Source of the DNA: Roseobacter sp. SK209-2-6
Lineage (GTDB): Bacteria > Pseudomonadota > Alphaproteobacteria > Rhodobacterales > Rhodobacteraceae
Assembly: GCF_000169455.1 (NCBI RefSeq)
Contig: NZ_AAYC01000002.1
Coordinates: forward strand, 62,001-126,000
Direction of reading: 5' to 3'
Length of the DNA: 64,000 nt
The notes beneath the pieces were generated by a model. The model made no database searches and was not told where the DNA came from. It saw only the letters and a list, made by a program, of their open reading frames with translations. Both the position numbers and the translations under genes were made by a program. Shown in pieces: positions 25,152-34,194 of the stretch. Every line of letters begins with the position of its first letter. Within the stretch, counting starts at the first letter, position 1.

Positions 25152-25313
25152 GGGCGCGAGCCCGAGCTGAAGCGGCTAACATACGGTAGCGTTCAGCCCA
25201 AGGTCGAGGCCCCGGTCGGCTATGGGAGCTCAGTCAAGGCAACTTGCAAAGCTTAGAAGCGTGGCTTCGCTCTCCAATGGATGCTTCAGGCTTAAGCCCA
25301 ACCGCGCTTAGCT

Positions 25314-26005
25314 GGGCATTGTTGCAAAATTTGACCAATTCGGAATCACCTGAGAATCCGGTGGGTTAAGAGGCTCGCATGAGAAAGCCTGAACCCGCCC
25401 GCTACCGCACGACGAACTGGAAGTCCTACAACGACGCGTTGACGGGGCGCGGCTCCCTGCTGATCTGGCTGGATAAGGACCTGGTGTGGCAGGCCCCCAA
25501 GGGCCGGTCGCAAGGGTCGCCCTGCTGTGTATTCAGATGCAGCGATCCAGTCTTGTTTGATGGTGAAAATACTGTCCGGCCTGCCGCTGAGGCAAATCGA
25601 ACCACGGGAACGCCACTGGTCCGAGTGACCATGGCGAGGCGGAGTGGTGTGCAGCATCCTGAGGATGGCCGGGTTGGCCTGGCCTGTGCCGGCTTTTCGA
25701 CCCAGAGCCGACACCAGAATTCTATCATCGTCCAGATGTCGGGCCGTCACGCGGCAGGGTCGCTGAACCTGTTGATCCCCTCTCGTGACATCTCTGGGTG
25801 TTGCACTGCAGGGTAATGCGATGCCTGTAACCCTTCGGCGAACGCATCGCCTCACGAGACCCAGACCGCCAGACCGCCGAAATCCACATGCCTATCGCTC
25901 TCATGAACCGCTTCAACCAACCCGGCACGGCCAATGTCGAACGCGCGGCCTGAACGCAATGGGAAAGGGAAAACTCGCTCAGTTGCTGGGTTCTGCAACA
26001 AGGCC
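25314..26005 (+). mobile_element. Decayed IS5-family insertion sequence
   Basis: The ends look like IS5-type inverted repeats: GGGCATTGTTGCA at 25314 and, reversed, GGCCTTGTTGCA at 26005-25994, with two mismatches. Between them lie N- and C-terminal pieces of a transposase in several frames. The element is about 690 bases, shorter than intact IS5 members, so internal sequence is lost. No clear target-site duplication was seen. Confidence 0.75.
25379..25951 (+). pseudogene. IS5-type transposase fragment, frameshifted and deleted
   Basis: It opens MRKPEPARYRTTNWKSYNDA, typical of IS5/IS903-type transposases. After GRSQ the homologous reading moves to another frame (GRPAVYSDAAIQ, then LSGLPLRQIE), shifts again around ILRMAGLAWPVPAF, and the end reads ERIASRDPDRQTAEIH and ALMNRFNQPGTANVERAA before TGA. 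The DDE catalytic core between these pieces is missing. The element cannot move by itself. Confidence 0.78.
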
Positions 26006-26299
26006 AACCGGATCAGTAGAAGAACCACTTCTACTGCCCCATGTTGCTATTGTAGTTACCGTTTCCAGCCAAAATGCTGCGGCAATAGAAGCTCCAAGAG
26101 CCACCTCCCGTCTGAAAGGCGATTTCTTGACCGCTTACTGAGACGAATGTCGGGGGCCAGGGCGTGTGGCACCCGTAGACACGCTGGATGAGGCGACAGG
26201 TTGCTTTCCCTGTTTGACCCTCCGTTTCCTAACTGTAGGGGCGGACCAATTCAGTGGGGAGGCTCACAAATGCCTAGGCCGCAGATGGAGGGTTTGCAT

Positions 26300-27691
26300 T
26301 CATAACGCCGCTCCTTGATTGGTATGGAATATACCCCACTTTAACTTTCTGTCCCGAGCGGCGATCCTGAGCACCATAATTGTTAGACCAAGTAGCATCA
26401 CTTCGGCCAATGGGCCCGCGATCCAGATGCCAATTTCACCGAACCAGATGGGCAACAAGAACGTCAATGGGATCGCAAAGGCATAGGTTTTCGTGAGCCC
26501 CAGCAGGGCCGCCTTGCTCGCGGAACCAATCGCTTGGAAATAGGTCGCGATCATCATCAATGGCCCGACCAGAAAGAAGACGCTGGCCATGACCGGGAGT
26601 ATACGTGACACTTCATCAATGACCGCGACATCCTTCACGAAGGCGCCGGCGATCTGGCTCGGCATCTGCATCACGACGATCTGCACCACCACGCAATAGA
26701 TGAACGCGACCCAAAGGGCCAAGCGCAGGCTCCTATCCGATCTGTGCCAAAGGGCGGCGCCAAAGTTGTTGCCTGTGATCGTTTGCATGGCAAAGGACAG
26801 TCCCAAGAGCGGCAGGAAGGTAAATGTGATGACCCGCGTTATTATGCCGTATGCGGTAATTGTATCGGCGTAGCCTGGTCCGCCGACCCATTGCAGCGCG
26901 GTAATAATTGCTGCCGAACCCAGCGCCAGCCCAATGAAGTTCAGGCTTTGCGGAGCCCCCAACGCGAGGATCCGCCCCCAGCTTCCGCGCATGGAATGGG
27001 ATAGTAGCGTTGCAGGGCGCAGCGATGTGTCTCCAAACAATCTGAACGCAAAAATGATCGCAAACGCGAGCATTTGTGCCGCGGCTGTCCCATAGGCTGA
27101 ACCTGCAACGCCCATATCCAGAATGGCGATCAGCATGTAATTGAACCCGATGTTTGCAAGTGAGACCAGCAGGCTCATCGCGGCCATAAAGCCTACGCGC
27201 CCTTCATTGCGCAGCGCGTCAGAATTGACCGACAACACGAATAAAAGCGGTGAGAAGAACACCGTGATCCGCAAATAGACCACCCCCATTTGCGCCAAGT
27301 GCTCTGACCCACCAGCAGCAAGCAATGCGATGGGTTGGCCCAATTGGAGAAACAACAGGATCAGAACCGCACTCAAACCCAGGGCCAACCCGTGCGCCCC
27401 TGCAAATACTGCACGCGCAGACTCCATGTCGCCTGCGCCGAGAGAGCGCGCCAAAAGGCTCGACATGCCGTTGGCCACAAGCGTGGAGAGCGCCACAATC
27501 AACATGTAAATCGGGAACATTAACGTGACAGCCGCAAGCGCATCAGGGCCGACGTAGATGCCCAGAAACAACGCATCGGCAACGGACAACAGCCCGTTCA
27601 TCCCCATCACAAATATGATCGGCAGCGCAGTCTTAAGGTAGATGGTGCCAAGCGGTCCATCGGTGAATGTATTGGTGGGGGTATCAGTCAT
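26300..27691 (-). CDS. MATE-family efflux transporter
   Basis: A 463-residue inner-membrane exporter of the MATE family with about 12 helices, likely driven by sodium or protons and exporting organic cations or drugs. Typical segments are ALPIIFVMGMNGLLSVADALFLG at the start of the first half and GAPQSLNFIGLALGSAAIITAL at the start of the second, giving the two six-helix halves. It is flanked by the IS remnant downstream and by about 850 bases without clear genes upstream, so it may have come by transfer; base composition is somewhat lower in G+C than its neighbours by eye. No regulator is linked. Confidence 0.9.
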   Translation of the reverse strand: MTDTPTNTFTDGPLGTIYLKTALPIIFVMGMNGLLSVADALFLGIYVGPDALAAVTLMFPIYMLIVALSTLVANGMSSLLARSLGAGDMESARAVFAGAHGLALGLSAVLILLFLQLGQPIALLAAGGSEHLAQMGVVYLRITVFFSPLLFVLSVNSDALRNEGRVGFMAAMSLLVSLANIGFNYMLIAILDMGVAGSAYGTAAAQMLAFAIIFAFRLFGDTSLRPATLLSHSMRGSWGRILALGAPQSLNFIGLALGSAAIITALQWVGGPGYADTITAYGIITRVITFTFLPLLGLSFAMQTITGNNFGAALWHRSDRSLRLALWVAFIYCVVVQIVVMQMPSQIAGAFVKDVAVIDEVSRILPVMASVFFLVGPLMMIATYFQAIGSASKAALLGLTKTYAFAIPLTFLLPIWFGEIGIWIAGPLAEVMLLGLTIMVLRIAARDRKLKWGIFHTNQGAAL

Positions 27692-28539
27692 ATCCCATAT
27701 CTCTCTAGCCTGATCGCGCAGTTTGAGATGGGACCCGCATTACCATCCGCGCGATATGCGGAAAGAGATAGATAGAGAATTACGTCGCAGAACTTAACCA
27801 AGACATTCGTCAGCGGGAGGCAGGCGTCTACAGCCTAAATGGTAGGTAGTACGGAAATTTTCCATGGTCAAGAGTTTAGGGAAGATCCTACTTTTGCTAT
27901 GGCCGACCTACACCACAAAGTAGAAAAACGATAAAGTGGACACTCTGTTGACTTGTACAGGCTCCGCAAGTGGTCTGTAGCATGTTCGCATACTGAGCGG
28001 GCTCTAGCTCACAGCCCTGCAGCGGTCGTAGACAAGTGATGCCGCTCCGTAGAATCTGTTGGTGCGAAAATCTATGGTTGCTTTCCCGAAAGCGGATCTA
28101 CAAATCTGGTCGACTGACCAGGGCAATGCTGCACCTCGATCGCAGGCCAGCGACGCGCAAAAGCACCCTCTACAAAGTCGCGAGGTCTAGCGGCATGGCC
28201 TAGGCTTTCAAGTATGAAGTCATCCACCTCAATGCAATTTAGGCGGCGGCAGAAATGTCTGCAGGCATTCACAAAAGGTTGATCTTCTGCAACTCTGAAT
28301 GCTTCCGTTCGACACCAGGCTTGGTGGCCCCAGATGAAGCGGATGACTGCGAAACAGATCCAGTGAGAATAGCGCTCTAATTGAAAGCCTGATCCATCTT
28401 AGAAAGGCTGCAAATTGGTTAAAAGCCGGACCGGGTTTCATACAATCAACTCAGCCTGGAAGAATGGCACAGGATTGAGAAATTGCGCATGACGAAAGTC
28501 AGCGTAGGGGTTTCGCCCGAGAAATGGAGCCAACCTAGT
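27692..28539. other. Mostly gene-free accessory stretch
   Basis: About 850 bases between the MATE gene and the sensor kinase. No RNA gene, repeat or clear promoter was found, apart from a possible -35 box TTGACT at 27949. One uninterrupted frame on the minus strand (28072-28401) is listed separately. Composition is lower in G+C than the flanks, which fits old acquired or decaying DNA. Confidence 0.5.
28072..28401 (-). pseudogene. Unidentified open frame, possible gene remnant
   Basis: About 109 codons without a stop on the minus strand, with a protein-like composition (RYSHWICFAVIRFIWGHQAW, AFRVAEDQPFVNACRHFCRR, IEVDDFILESLGHAARPRDF). No ATG with a ribosome site is found; the first usable start would be GTG at 28272. 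It looks like the 3' part of a truncated gene. I do not recognise the family. Confidence 0.35.
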
Positions 28540-29952
28540 TTATTTCGTGAAACGAATGCTAACGCAGAGGCCCTTGCCATTCTCAGATTCCGAAAGCTGC
28601 AAGTCGGCATCGTGGAGATCAGTGATTGCTTTGACCATAGCCAGCCCCAGACCGGACCCATTGGAAGTGCGGCTACGGTCCAGCCTGTACATGGGCTCCA
28701 GTACTTTTTCTCGCTGATCTGGCGGAATTCCGGGGCCGTTGTCGGATATGCTTAGCAATGGCCCCTCGACCCGAATGGAGATGCTGTCGGCAGCGTCGCA
28801 ATGGCGGATGGCGTTCTCGACCAGATTGGCGGTCATTTGCAGCAGCAACTCGGGATCCCCATCAATGACTGCCGGATCGATGACCCGACAAGTCAGGTGC
28901 CGGTCCGCATCCTCAGCCACCGCGCTATAGATCTCCATTGCCTGTTCAGCAACCTCGCCTAGATCGACTTGTTTGAACTTGGCGCGTCGCTCCCGCGTGC
29001 GCAGGCGGGCAATCCGCTGAATGGCATCAAAAATCTTTACGATACGATTGGCCTGGCCAATGGCAGAATCCAGAAAAGCCTGATCCGGATGGGCGCCGCT
29101 ATCCAAGTGCAGTTGCAGCCTTGTCAGTGGTGTGCGCAAATCGTGAGCGATATTGGCCGAAAATTCAGACATCTGACGCAGGGAACCCTGCAGCCGCACA
29201 GTTGCTTCATCAATGCGTGAGGCAAGCAGATCCAGATCATCGCGAATGATTTTGGGGGCCATTCGCACGCTGAGGTCACCATCTGCAATTCTGGCGTAGC
29301 CGCTGGCAATGCGATCCAAACGTTTCTGTGCACGCCAACCAAAGAACACGCCAACTGCCAATGCCGGCACGGACAGCAATGCAACAGCAATCAGAATAAC
29401 AGTTTGCAACTCAAGGGCAAAACTACTGAAGGCCGGCAGGAAGACAATCAGCTCCCCTCCCGCTACCGGGCCACTCAGCACGCGCCATTGCTCGCCAAAC
29501 TCTCCATCAAATGGGAGCTCATAGGAGAGTAGCAAGTCCTCATCATCACTGTTTTCAATGATGTCTATGGCGGTCTCATAGTCTTGAATGACCGCTTTGT
29601 TAAAAAGCTCTTCGTAGAAAATGGTCCGCAACCCGGCCTGGTTAAACACAGTGGAGACGAGCGGACCTGACAGTTCTCCTGTGGAGGTTATTAGCCCGTA
29701 ACCTTCCTCTACCTGCAGGAATAAATCCTCCTGCTTCAACATCAGATCAGAGAACTTCCCCTCCGCTAGACGCGCCTCTAGTTCACTGAATTGGTGGCGC
29801 AGATCCCGGTCGATCTCCGCCTGTAGTTCCCGGGTCAAGAAACTCTCGAGCGCAAAGCCACCGATGCTAAGCAATACTAAGAAACAGAGCGACTGCGCCA
29901 AGGTCTGGCGCAACGCACTCATTCTGAAGAGCCGCTTAATCACCAAAGACAT
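28540..29952 (-). CDS. Membrane sensor histidine kinase
   Basis: A 470-residue sensor kinase with an N-terminal membrane helix (LAQSLCFLVLLSIGGFAL), a periplasmic sensor of about 130 residues, a second helix (VILIAVALLSVPALAVGVFFG), a HAMP domain, the H-box SANIAHDLRTPLTRLQLHLD, an N-box TANLVENAIRHCD and G-boxes ISDNGPGIPP and GSGLGLAMVKAI. It phosphorylates the response regulator encoded just upstream; the two genes overlap by 17 bases. I chose ATG 29952 with GGGG six bases before. The signal is unknown; nearby PepSY-like and lipoprotein genes suggest envelope sensing. Confidence 0.92.
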   Translation of the reverse strand: MSLVIKRLFRMSALRQTLAQSLCFLVLLSIGGFALESFLTRELQAEIDRDLRHQFSELEARLAEGKFSDLMLKQEDLFLQVEEGYGLITSTGELSGPLVSTVFNQAGLRTIFYEELFNKAVIQDYETAIDIIENSDDEDLLLSYELPFDGEFGEQWRVLSGPVAGGELIVFLPAFSSFALELQTVILIAVALLSVPALAVGVFFGWRAQKRLDRIASGYARIADGDLSVRMAPKIIRDDLDLLASRIDEATVRLQGSLRQMSEFSANIAHDLRTPLTRLQLHLDSGAHPDQAFLDSAIGQANRIVKIFDAIQRIARLRTRERRAKFKQVDLGEVAEQAMEIYSAVAEDADRHLTCRVIDPAVIDGDPELLLQMTANLVENAIRHCDAADSISIRVEGPLLSISDNGPGIPPDQREKVLEPMYRLDRSRTSNGSGLGLAMVKAITDLHDADLQLSESENGKGLCVSIRFTK

Positions 29953-30613
29953 AACCGGCCCCACGCACGGTGGTTATGAGCTTAAGATCAAAAGGTTTTT
30001 CTACTTTATTCCGTAATCGGCTCATATGTGTTTCAACAACGCTTGTAGCAGGATCGAAGTTGATGTCCCAAACACGCTCCAACAGCATCGCGCGGGTTTG
30101 TACCCGGCCTTTGCTACGCATCAGAACTTCGAGTAGCTTAAATTCCTTGGGGTTCAAGGGGATAATCTCCCCTTTATAGCTGCATTTCTGCGCAAGAATA
30201 TCGAGCTCCAACCCCTTATGTTCCAGCTTGGTAAGTGTGGTTGTGGCCTCTCCTTGGCGTCTGCGAGAAAGAGCGGTGATACGGGCCAGCAGCTCGGTCA
30301 TGGCAAAAGGTTTGCTGAGGTAGTCATCTGCCCCCGCCTCAAGCCCCTCAACACGGTCTTCAACCTCCCCCATGGCTGTCAGCAAGAGGGCCGGTGTCAT
30401 CACTTTTGCAGCGCGAAGGGTCTTTAAAACGGATAGCCCATCCATTTCTGGTGTCATGCGATCAAGGATCAGGACATCGTAGTCTCTGGTCGTCGCACTC
30501 AAGAGCGCATCTCGGCCGCTCTCCAGCCAATCCACCACATGCCCCGCAGTCATGAGGCCTTTGATGGTCCACTTTCCGATTTCTCCGTCATCTTCCAGGA
30601 GTAAAACGCGCAT
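29936..30613 (-). CDS. OmpR-family response regulator
   Basis: A 225-residue regulator with a receiver domain (acid pocket D8/D9, phosphoacceptor D51 in VLILDRMTPEMDG, the conserved lysine in LSKPF) and a C-terminal winged helix ending KPFDLKLITTVRGAGYVFGD. The DNA-binding part has the usual NPKEFKLLEVLMRSKGRVQTRAMLLE. GGAGATGAG precedes the ATG. It is co-transcribed with the overlapping kinase. The phosphorylation site is followed by RMTP rather than the common LMLP, as in the QseB/PmrA-like branch with small variations. Confidence 0.94.
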   Translation of the reverse strand: MRVLLLEDDGEIGKWTIKGLMTAGHVVDWLESGRDALLSATTRDYDVLILDRMTPEMDGLSVLKTLRAAKVMTPALLLTAMGEVEDRVEGLEAGADDYLSKPFAMTELLARITALSRRRQGEATTTLTKLEHKGLELDILAQKCSYKGEIIPLNPKEFKLLEVLMRSKGRVQTRAMLLERVWDINFDPATSVVETHMSRLRNKVEKPFDLKLITTVRGAGYVFGD

Positions 30614-30738
30614 CTCATCTCCAATCCGGTAGCTCCTGTGCAGAGCTGCAATTCACAGCTAATGGTGCTCTGTCGGCAGGTCCAGCCCAGAGACTGCTGA
30701 ACCTGCGTCCAAATACTGGGATTTGCCCAATGGGTATA

Positions 30739-30786
30739 GGCCAGTACTCAGGCTAGTACTCAGGCCAGCACTCAGGCTAGTACCCG
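30739..30786. repeat. Four tandem 12-bp repeats
   Basis: Units are GGCCAGTACTCA, GGCTAGTACTCA, GGCCAGCACTCA and GGCTAGTACCCG, in register. The array overlaps the last codons and stop of the glycine-zipper lipoprotein gene (minus-strand reading GTA CTA GCC TGA). Confidence 0.8.
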
Positions 30787-31140
30787 GTGGCCACGCCCCT
30801 GCATGCAGCGCAGCAAGATCTTTCTACGTGCTTCGTCCTGTTCCACAGTGCCCTCCAAGGCACCAATTCCGCCGCCGATCACAGCCCCAATCAAGGCATC
30901 ATCAACCCGGTCACCATCTGTGCTGTCCAGCGCGCCAACGACCGCGCCAATAGCGGCCCCTTGCAAGGCTGGTGTCTTGACTTGATCCTGTGTGTGATTG
31001 GCAGAAATCTGCCTGCACTGGGCCAAATCAGACTCAAAAAGAGGTGATTTCGGCCCGTCTACCAACAGAGGATCCTCAAAGGTCTGGCTGCAGGCGCTGA
31101 CGCCAAGAACTGCAATACATCCGATCACAAGAGTTCGCAT
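30772..31140 (-). CDS. Glycine-zipper lipoprotein
   Basis: A 122-residue small lipoprotein. The signal peptide ends with a lipobox (VLGVSAC, acylated C17), so it is anchored to the inner or outer membrane facing the periplasm. The central part has a glycine zipper (ALQGAAIGAVVGALD and ALIGAVIGGGIGALEG), like Rickettsia 17-kDa antigen relatives that insert into or span the outer membrane. AAGGAG precedes the ATG. Stop and final codons lie in a 12-bp tandem repeat. It is between the PepSY-like gene and the response regulator, all on the same strand, which fits a target of the two-component system. Confidence 0.82.
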   Translation of the reverse strand: MRTLVIGCIAVLGVSACSQTFEDPLLVDGPKSPLFESDLAQCRQISANHTQDQVKTPALQGAAIGAVVGALDSTDGDRVDDALIGAVIGGGIGALEGTVEQDEARRKILLRCMQGRGHRVLA

Positions 31141-31285
31141 GTTTGTATTCTCCTTCAAGAGCTTAAGGCTCTTTTGACATTTTAAAACTGGCTCAAATTT
31201 GCAGTTCGCATCACGTTCAGAGAGGGAACATTGACGCGAACTGCACGAGGTAGCCATTTGGCTGGGGGAGTGCGGTTTGTTCCGC

Positions 31286-31717
31286 TTAGTTTTTCTCGCA
31301 AGAATTGAATTTGACGGCGGTCTCATAGAGTGCAAACCCGTCGGCATCTCCCACTGCATCAAAGAACTCCAGCTCTTCCTCGATCTCCATGGCAATGAGT
31401 TCTTCCATGATCTCTGGTGTCGCTGTTGTCTGGACGGAGGTTGCAAGAACCGAACCATCATTGGCGCTAATGGCGAGGTCGGTCAGTTTTGTTTCCGTTG
31501 CCAAGGTGACCAAATATATCTGCTGTCCTGCGAATTCCTCGCGGGAAACTTCCAACAGGTCGCCTTCTGCATGACTGGAGGCAACTTCGACCACCTGCCC
31601 GAACTTTATTGGTACATCCAGCACATCAGAGAGCGAGGTCATGCTTTCGGCCAATGCACTACTGGCGGCAATTGCTGTTGCTAAGCAAAGCGTCCCTGCG
31701 ATGTAGTACTTGAACAT
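31286..31717 (-). CDS. Exported PepSY-like protein
   Basis: A 143-residue protein with a signal peptide (YYIAGTLCLATAIAASSALA, cleaved before ESM). The mature part (LSDVLDVPIKFGQVVEVASSHAEGDLLEVSREEFAGQQIYLV) resembles a PepSY repeat, a fold found in periplasmic protease inhibitors and in proteins linked to two-component systems. I chose the ATG at 31717 because AAAGGA stands five bases before it; ATG 31732 has no site. It heads the minus-strand group lipoprotein - response regulator - kinase, though a gap of about 145 bases separates it from the lipoprotein. The PepSY assignment is moderate. Confidence 0.68.
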   Translation of the reverse strand: MFKYYIAGTLCLATAIAASSALAESMTSLSDVLDVPIKFGQVVEVASSHAEGDLLEVSREEFAGQQIYLVTLATETKLTDLAISANDGSVLATSVQTTATPEIMEELIAMEIEEELEFFDAVGDADGFALYETAVKFNSCEKN

Positions 31718-32493
31718 TTCGTTTCCTTTCATCCATTGCCCCTGGGCGATGAGAAGAAACTAAGTTGTCATTCTTACAGGGTCTCTGCCGCTTCCTTACG
31801 TTTTTGTAAGATTGCATTTCCCATGTTTTCCGCTTGGTCGGCGGCCGTTCGACACCACCATCTGGGTCGGTTCGCTCACTCCCTGATCTGTAAAAAGCCT
31901 TTATTGGCCGGGCACAGGCGTCATTGCTTAGGCTCAGATTAGAGATGTCGTAGAGCCGCCATCCACCCATAGGTAAGCCGTGGGCGCCAAGCTACTCGTT
32001 CCGAAACTCCCCCCCCCCAATATCAAGAAGCTTAGGGACTTGGGGTTAGTCGTGAAACCCCTCCTCCTAGGTTGAGTTGCGCCCCTGCTATTTGGAATTT
32101 CTGCGAAAGGGTAGATTTGATTTGCCCTCTTCGGGCTGTCTTTCAATGGCAGAGTTGGCGACCGTCCTGCTTCACCGTGAAAATCACGCAGCAGCCTCGA
32201 GCGAATGCTAGATCAGAAAATACTAGGTAGGGAAACGGCGGCAAGGTAAGCACGGTGTGAGCTCATCATCTCCAGAACCTCGCCGTCACAGCGCGCAGCA
32301 GAAATGGCGAATTGCACTGCAACACAAAACCTTTGCCGCAGGCATCAAATGGCAAAGTTTGCAAATGGCGCTTTCCGCGCAAAGCAAGGAGTTAGTGCGC
32401 TTGGACCTCTTCAAACGGTTCAAAACAGTTTTCTTGCGTGAAAGCTCCTGCCGCTCTAGCCTGAAAGGCGTCAAGAAAAGCGGAGGGGAGCCG
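31718..32493. other. Gene-free region between the PepSY-like gene and cfa
   Basis: About 775 bases with no credible gene. It includes a run of C near 32010 and the divergent promoters of both flanking genes, which I could not place exactly. The cfa frame is open upstream to 32257, but codons there look random and the ribosome site marks 32494. Confidence 0.5.
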
Positions 32494-33708
32494 ATGGTTT
32501 TGACGTCAACAGCGGGTGAGAGCGGCTTGCCGCGTTACTTTCCGCAGGTTTTTGCCAAGCTGCAGGCGATGCGGGCGGGGCAGTTGGATATCACCCTGCC
32601 GGACGGGCGAATCTTTCGTATCGAAGGCGCTGAGCCGGGACCGGTTGCGGATCTGATCATTCACAACCCGGATTGCTTTGCCAGATTGGTGCGCGAGGGG
32701 GATCTGGGGTTTTCGGATGCTTATCTGGAAGGCGATTGGAGCACCTCGGATCTGCAGTGCTTTATGGATCTGATCCATATGGCCGCAGAGGAGACCTATG
32801 ATGGGTTTCCCGGTCAGGCTCTGGCGCGCGCCTATGAGCGGTTTCGCTTTTGGATGCAGCGCAATCACCGCTCGCAGGCAAAGAAGAACATCTCCTATCA
32901 CTATGACCTGGGGAATGATTTCTATGCGCTCTGGCTGGATGAGACGATGACCTATTCCAGCGCTCTGTTCAAAACCGGGCAGGAAAGTCTGGAACGGGCG
33001 CAGCAGGCCAAATACGCCTCTATGGTGGATCAGATGGGGGCCAAACCCGGTGATCACGTGCTGGAGATTGGCTGTGGCTGGGGTGGTTTTGCCGAATATG
33101 CCGCCAAAGAGCGCGGGCTGCGGGTTACCGGCCTCACCCTCAGCCAGGAGCAATATGACTATGCCAAGGCGCGGATCGCACGGGCAGGGCTCTCGGATCA
33201 GGTGGAATTCCGCATTCAGGACTACCGTGATTGTTCTGGTCGTTTTGATGGCATTGCCTCGATCGAAATGTTTGAAGCGGTAGGGCAAAAGTACTGGCCA
33301 ACCTATTTCAACTGTATCCGTGAGCGGCTGCGCCCCGGTGGTAAGGCAACCCTGCAGATCATCACCGTCGCTGACAGGCGCTGGGAGGTCTACAAGAAGG
33401 GCGTTGATTTCATTCAGAAATACATTTTCCCCGGGGGGATGCTGCCCTCACCAACCGTATTGCGCCACCAGATAGAGGAGGCAGGGCTGAGGGTGGTGAA
33501 CTCGCTCGAATTCGGGGAGAGTTATGATCTGACCCTCCGGCGCTGGCATGAGGTGTTCAATCAGCGCTGGGATGAGATTCAGCCCCTGGGGTTTGATGAG
33601 CGGTTCCATAAAATGTGGAACTTTTACCTGACCTCTTGTGCTGCGGCCTTTAAAACGGGAAATTGCGACGTGACTCAGATGACCGTGGCGCATTCCGACG
33701 CGCCCTGA
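32494..33708 (+). CDS. cfa: Cyclopropane-fatty-acyl-phospholipid synthase
   Basis: A 404-residue SAM-dependent enzyme that adds a methylene bridge to unsaturated membrane fatty acids in phospholipids. The SAM loop is LEIGCGWGGFAEYAA (about residues 190-204); other family segments are NISYHYDLGNDFYALWLDETMTYSSA and IEMFEAVGQKYWPTYF, and the C-terminal FIQKYIFPGGMLPS. GGAGGGGAG directly before ATG 32494 sets the start. It is followed after 18 bases by trgA. Relatives in this group may also make other methylated lipids, but the close CFA match makes the usual role likely. Confidence 0.92.
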   Translation: MVLTSTAGESGLPRYFPQVFAKLQAMRAGQLDITLPDGRIFRIEGAEPGPVADLIIHNPDCFARLVREGDLGFSDAYLEGDWSTSDLQCFMDLIHMAAEETYDGFPGQALARAYERFRFWMQRNHRSQAKKNISYHYDLGNDFYALWLDETMTYSSALFKTGQESLERAQQAKYASMVDQMGAKPGDHVLEIGCGWGGFAEYAAKERGLRVTGLTLSQEQYDYAKARIARAGLSDQVEFRIQDYRDCSGRFDGIASIEMFEAVGQKYWPTYFNCIRERLRPGGKATLQIITVADRRWEVYKKGVDFIQKYIFPGGMLPSPTVLRHQIEEAGLRVVNSLEFGESYDLTLRRWHEVFNQRWDEIQPLGFDERFHKMWNFYLTSCAAAFKTGNCDVTQMTVAHSDAP

Positions 33709-33726
33709 CAAAGGACGCCCGCGCCG

Positions 33727-34167
33727 ATGCCCACCGCCGCTCGACTGATTGCAGCCCTGGCGCTGTCTGTAACCGCCTATCTTGCCTCTGTGCAGGTGAT
33801 CCCGCTTTTGCCTGAAGGCACCGATGTCGGTTACTTCTTCCAGGTGAACATGGGGATCGGCCTGGCGGTAGGCTGGGTTTACATGGGTAAGCGCGCAGGG
33901 GGCGGCCTGGTGCAGGCGATCAACAACGGTCTCACTGGTGCGGCACTGCTCCTGCTGTGGGCGTTGTTCGTGCAGGGGTGCTGGGAAATGTTCCGGCTTG
34001 CCATGCGCCACCGCTATGGGGGTCCCTTTGATGCCCTGGGGGCGATCTTCACGATTGCCATCGATTACTTCTTCCTCGTCGCGGTACCTACAGTCCTGCT
34101 GCCGCTCTTTGTCGGTGGTTGCATTTCCGGGATCCTGACAAACGCCGCCTATAAGCGCTGGCCCTAA
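33727..34167 (+). CDS. trgA: TrgA-family tellurite-resistance membrane protein
   Basis: A 146-residue inner-membrane protein with about four helices (ALALSVTAYLASVQVIPLL; GIGLAVGWVYMGKRAGGGLV; LLLLWALFVQGCWEMF; YFFLVAVPTVLLPLFVGG). The conserved RAGGGLVQAINNGLTG loop and gene order identify it as TrgA, first described in Rhodobacter sphaeroides, where trgAB and cysK raise tellurite resistance. The mechanism is unknown. trgB begins 27 bases downstream and cysK follows, the same order. Confidence 0.87.
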   Translation: MPTAARLIAALALSVTAYLASVQVIPLLPEGTDVGYFFQVNMGIGLAVGWVYMGKRAGGGLVQAINNGLTGAALLLLWALFVQGCWEMFRLAMRHRYGGPFDALGAIFTIAIDYFFLVAVPTVLLPLFVGGCISGILTNAAYKRWP

Positions 34168-34194
34168 TCCCCTTTAAACAACAGGTTATGAAAC

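Noticed and set aside
25346-25855. Minus-strand frames over the IS remnant
   Set aside because: The plus strand has clear transposase pieces; the minus-strand frame has no homology or start signal.
30739-30786. The 12-bp tandem repeats as a CRISPR-like array
   Set aside because: Units are contiguous without spacers and no cas genes are present.
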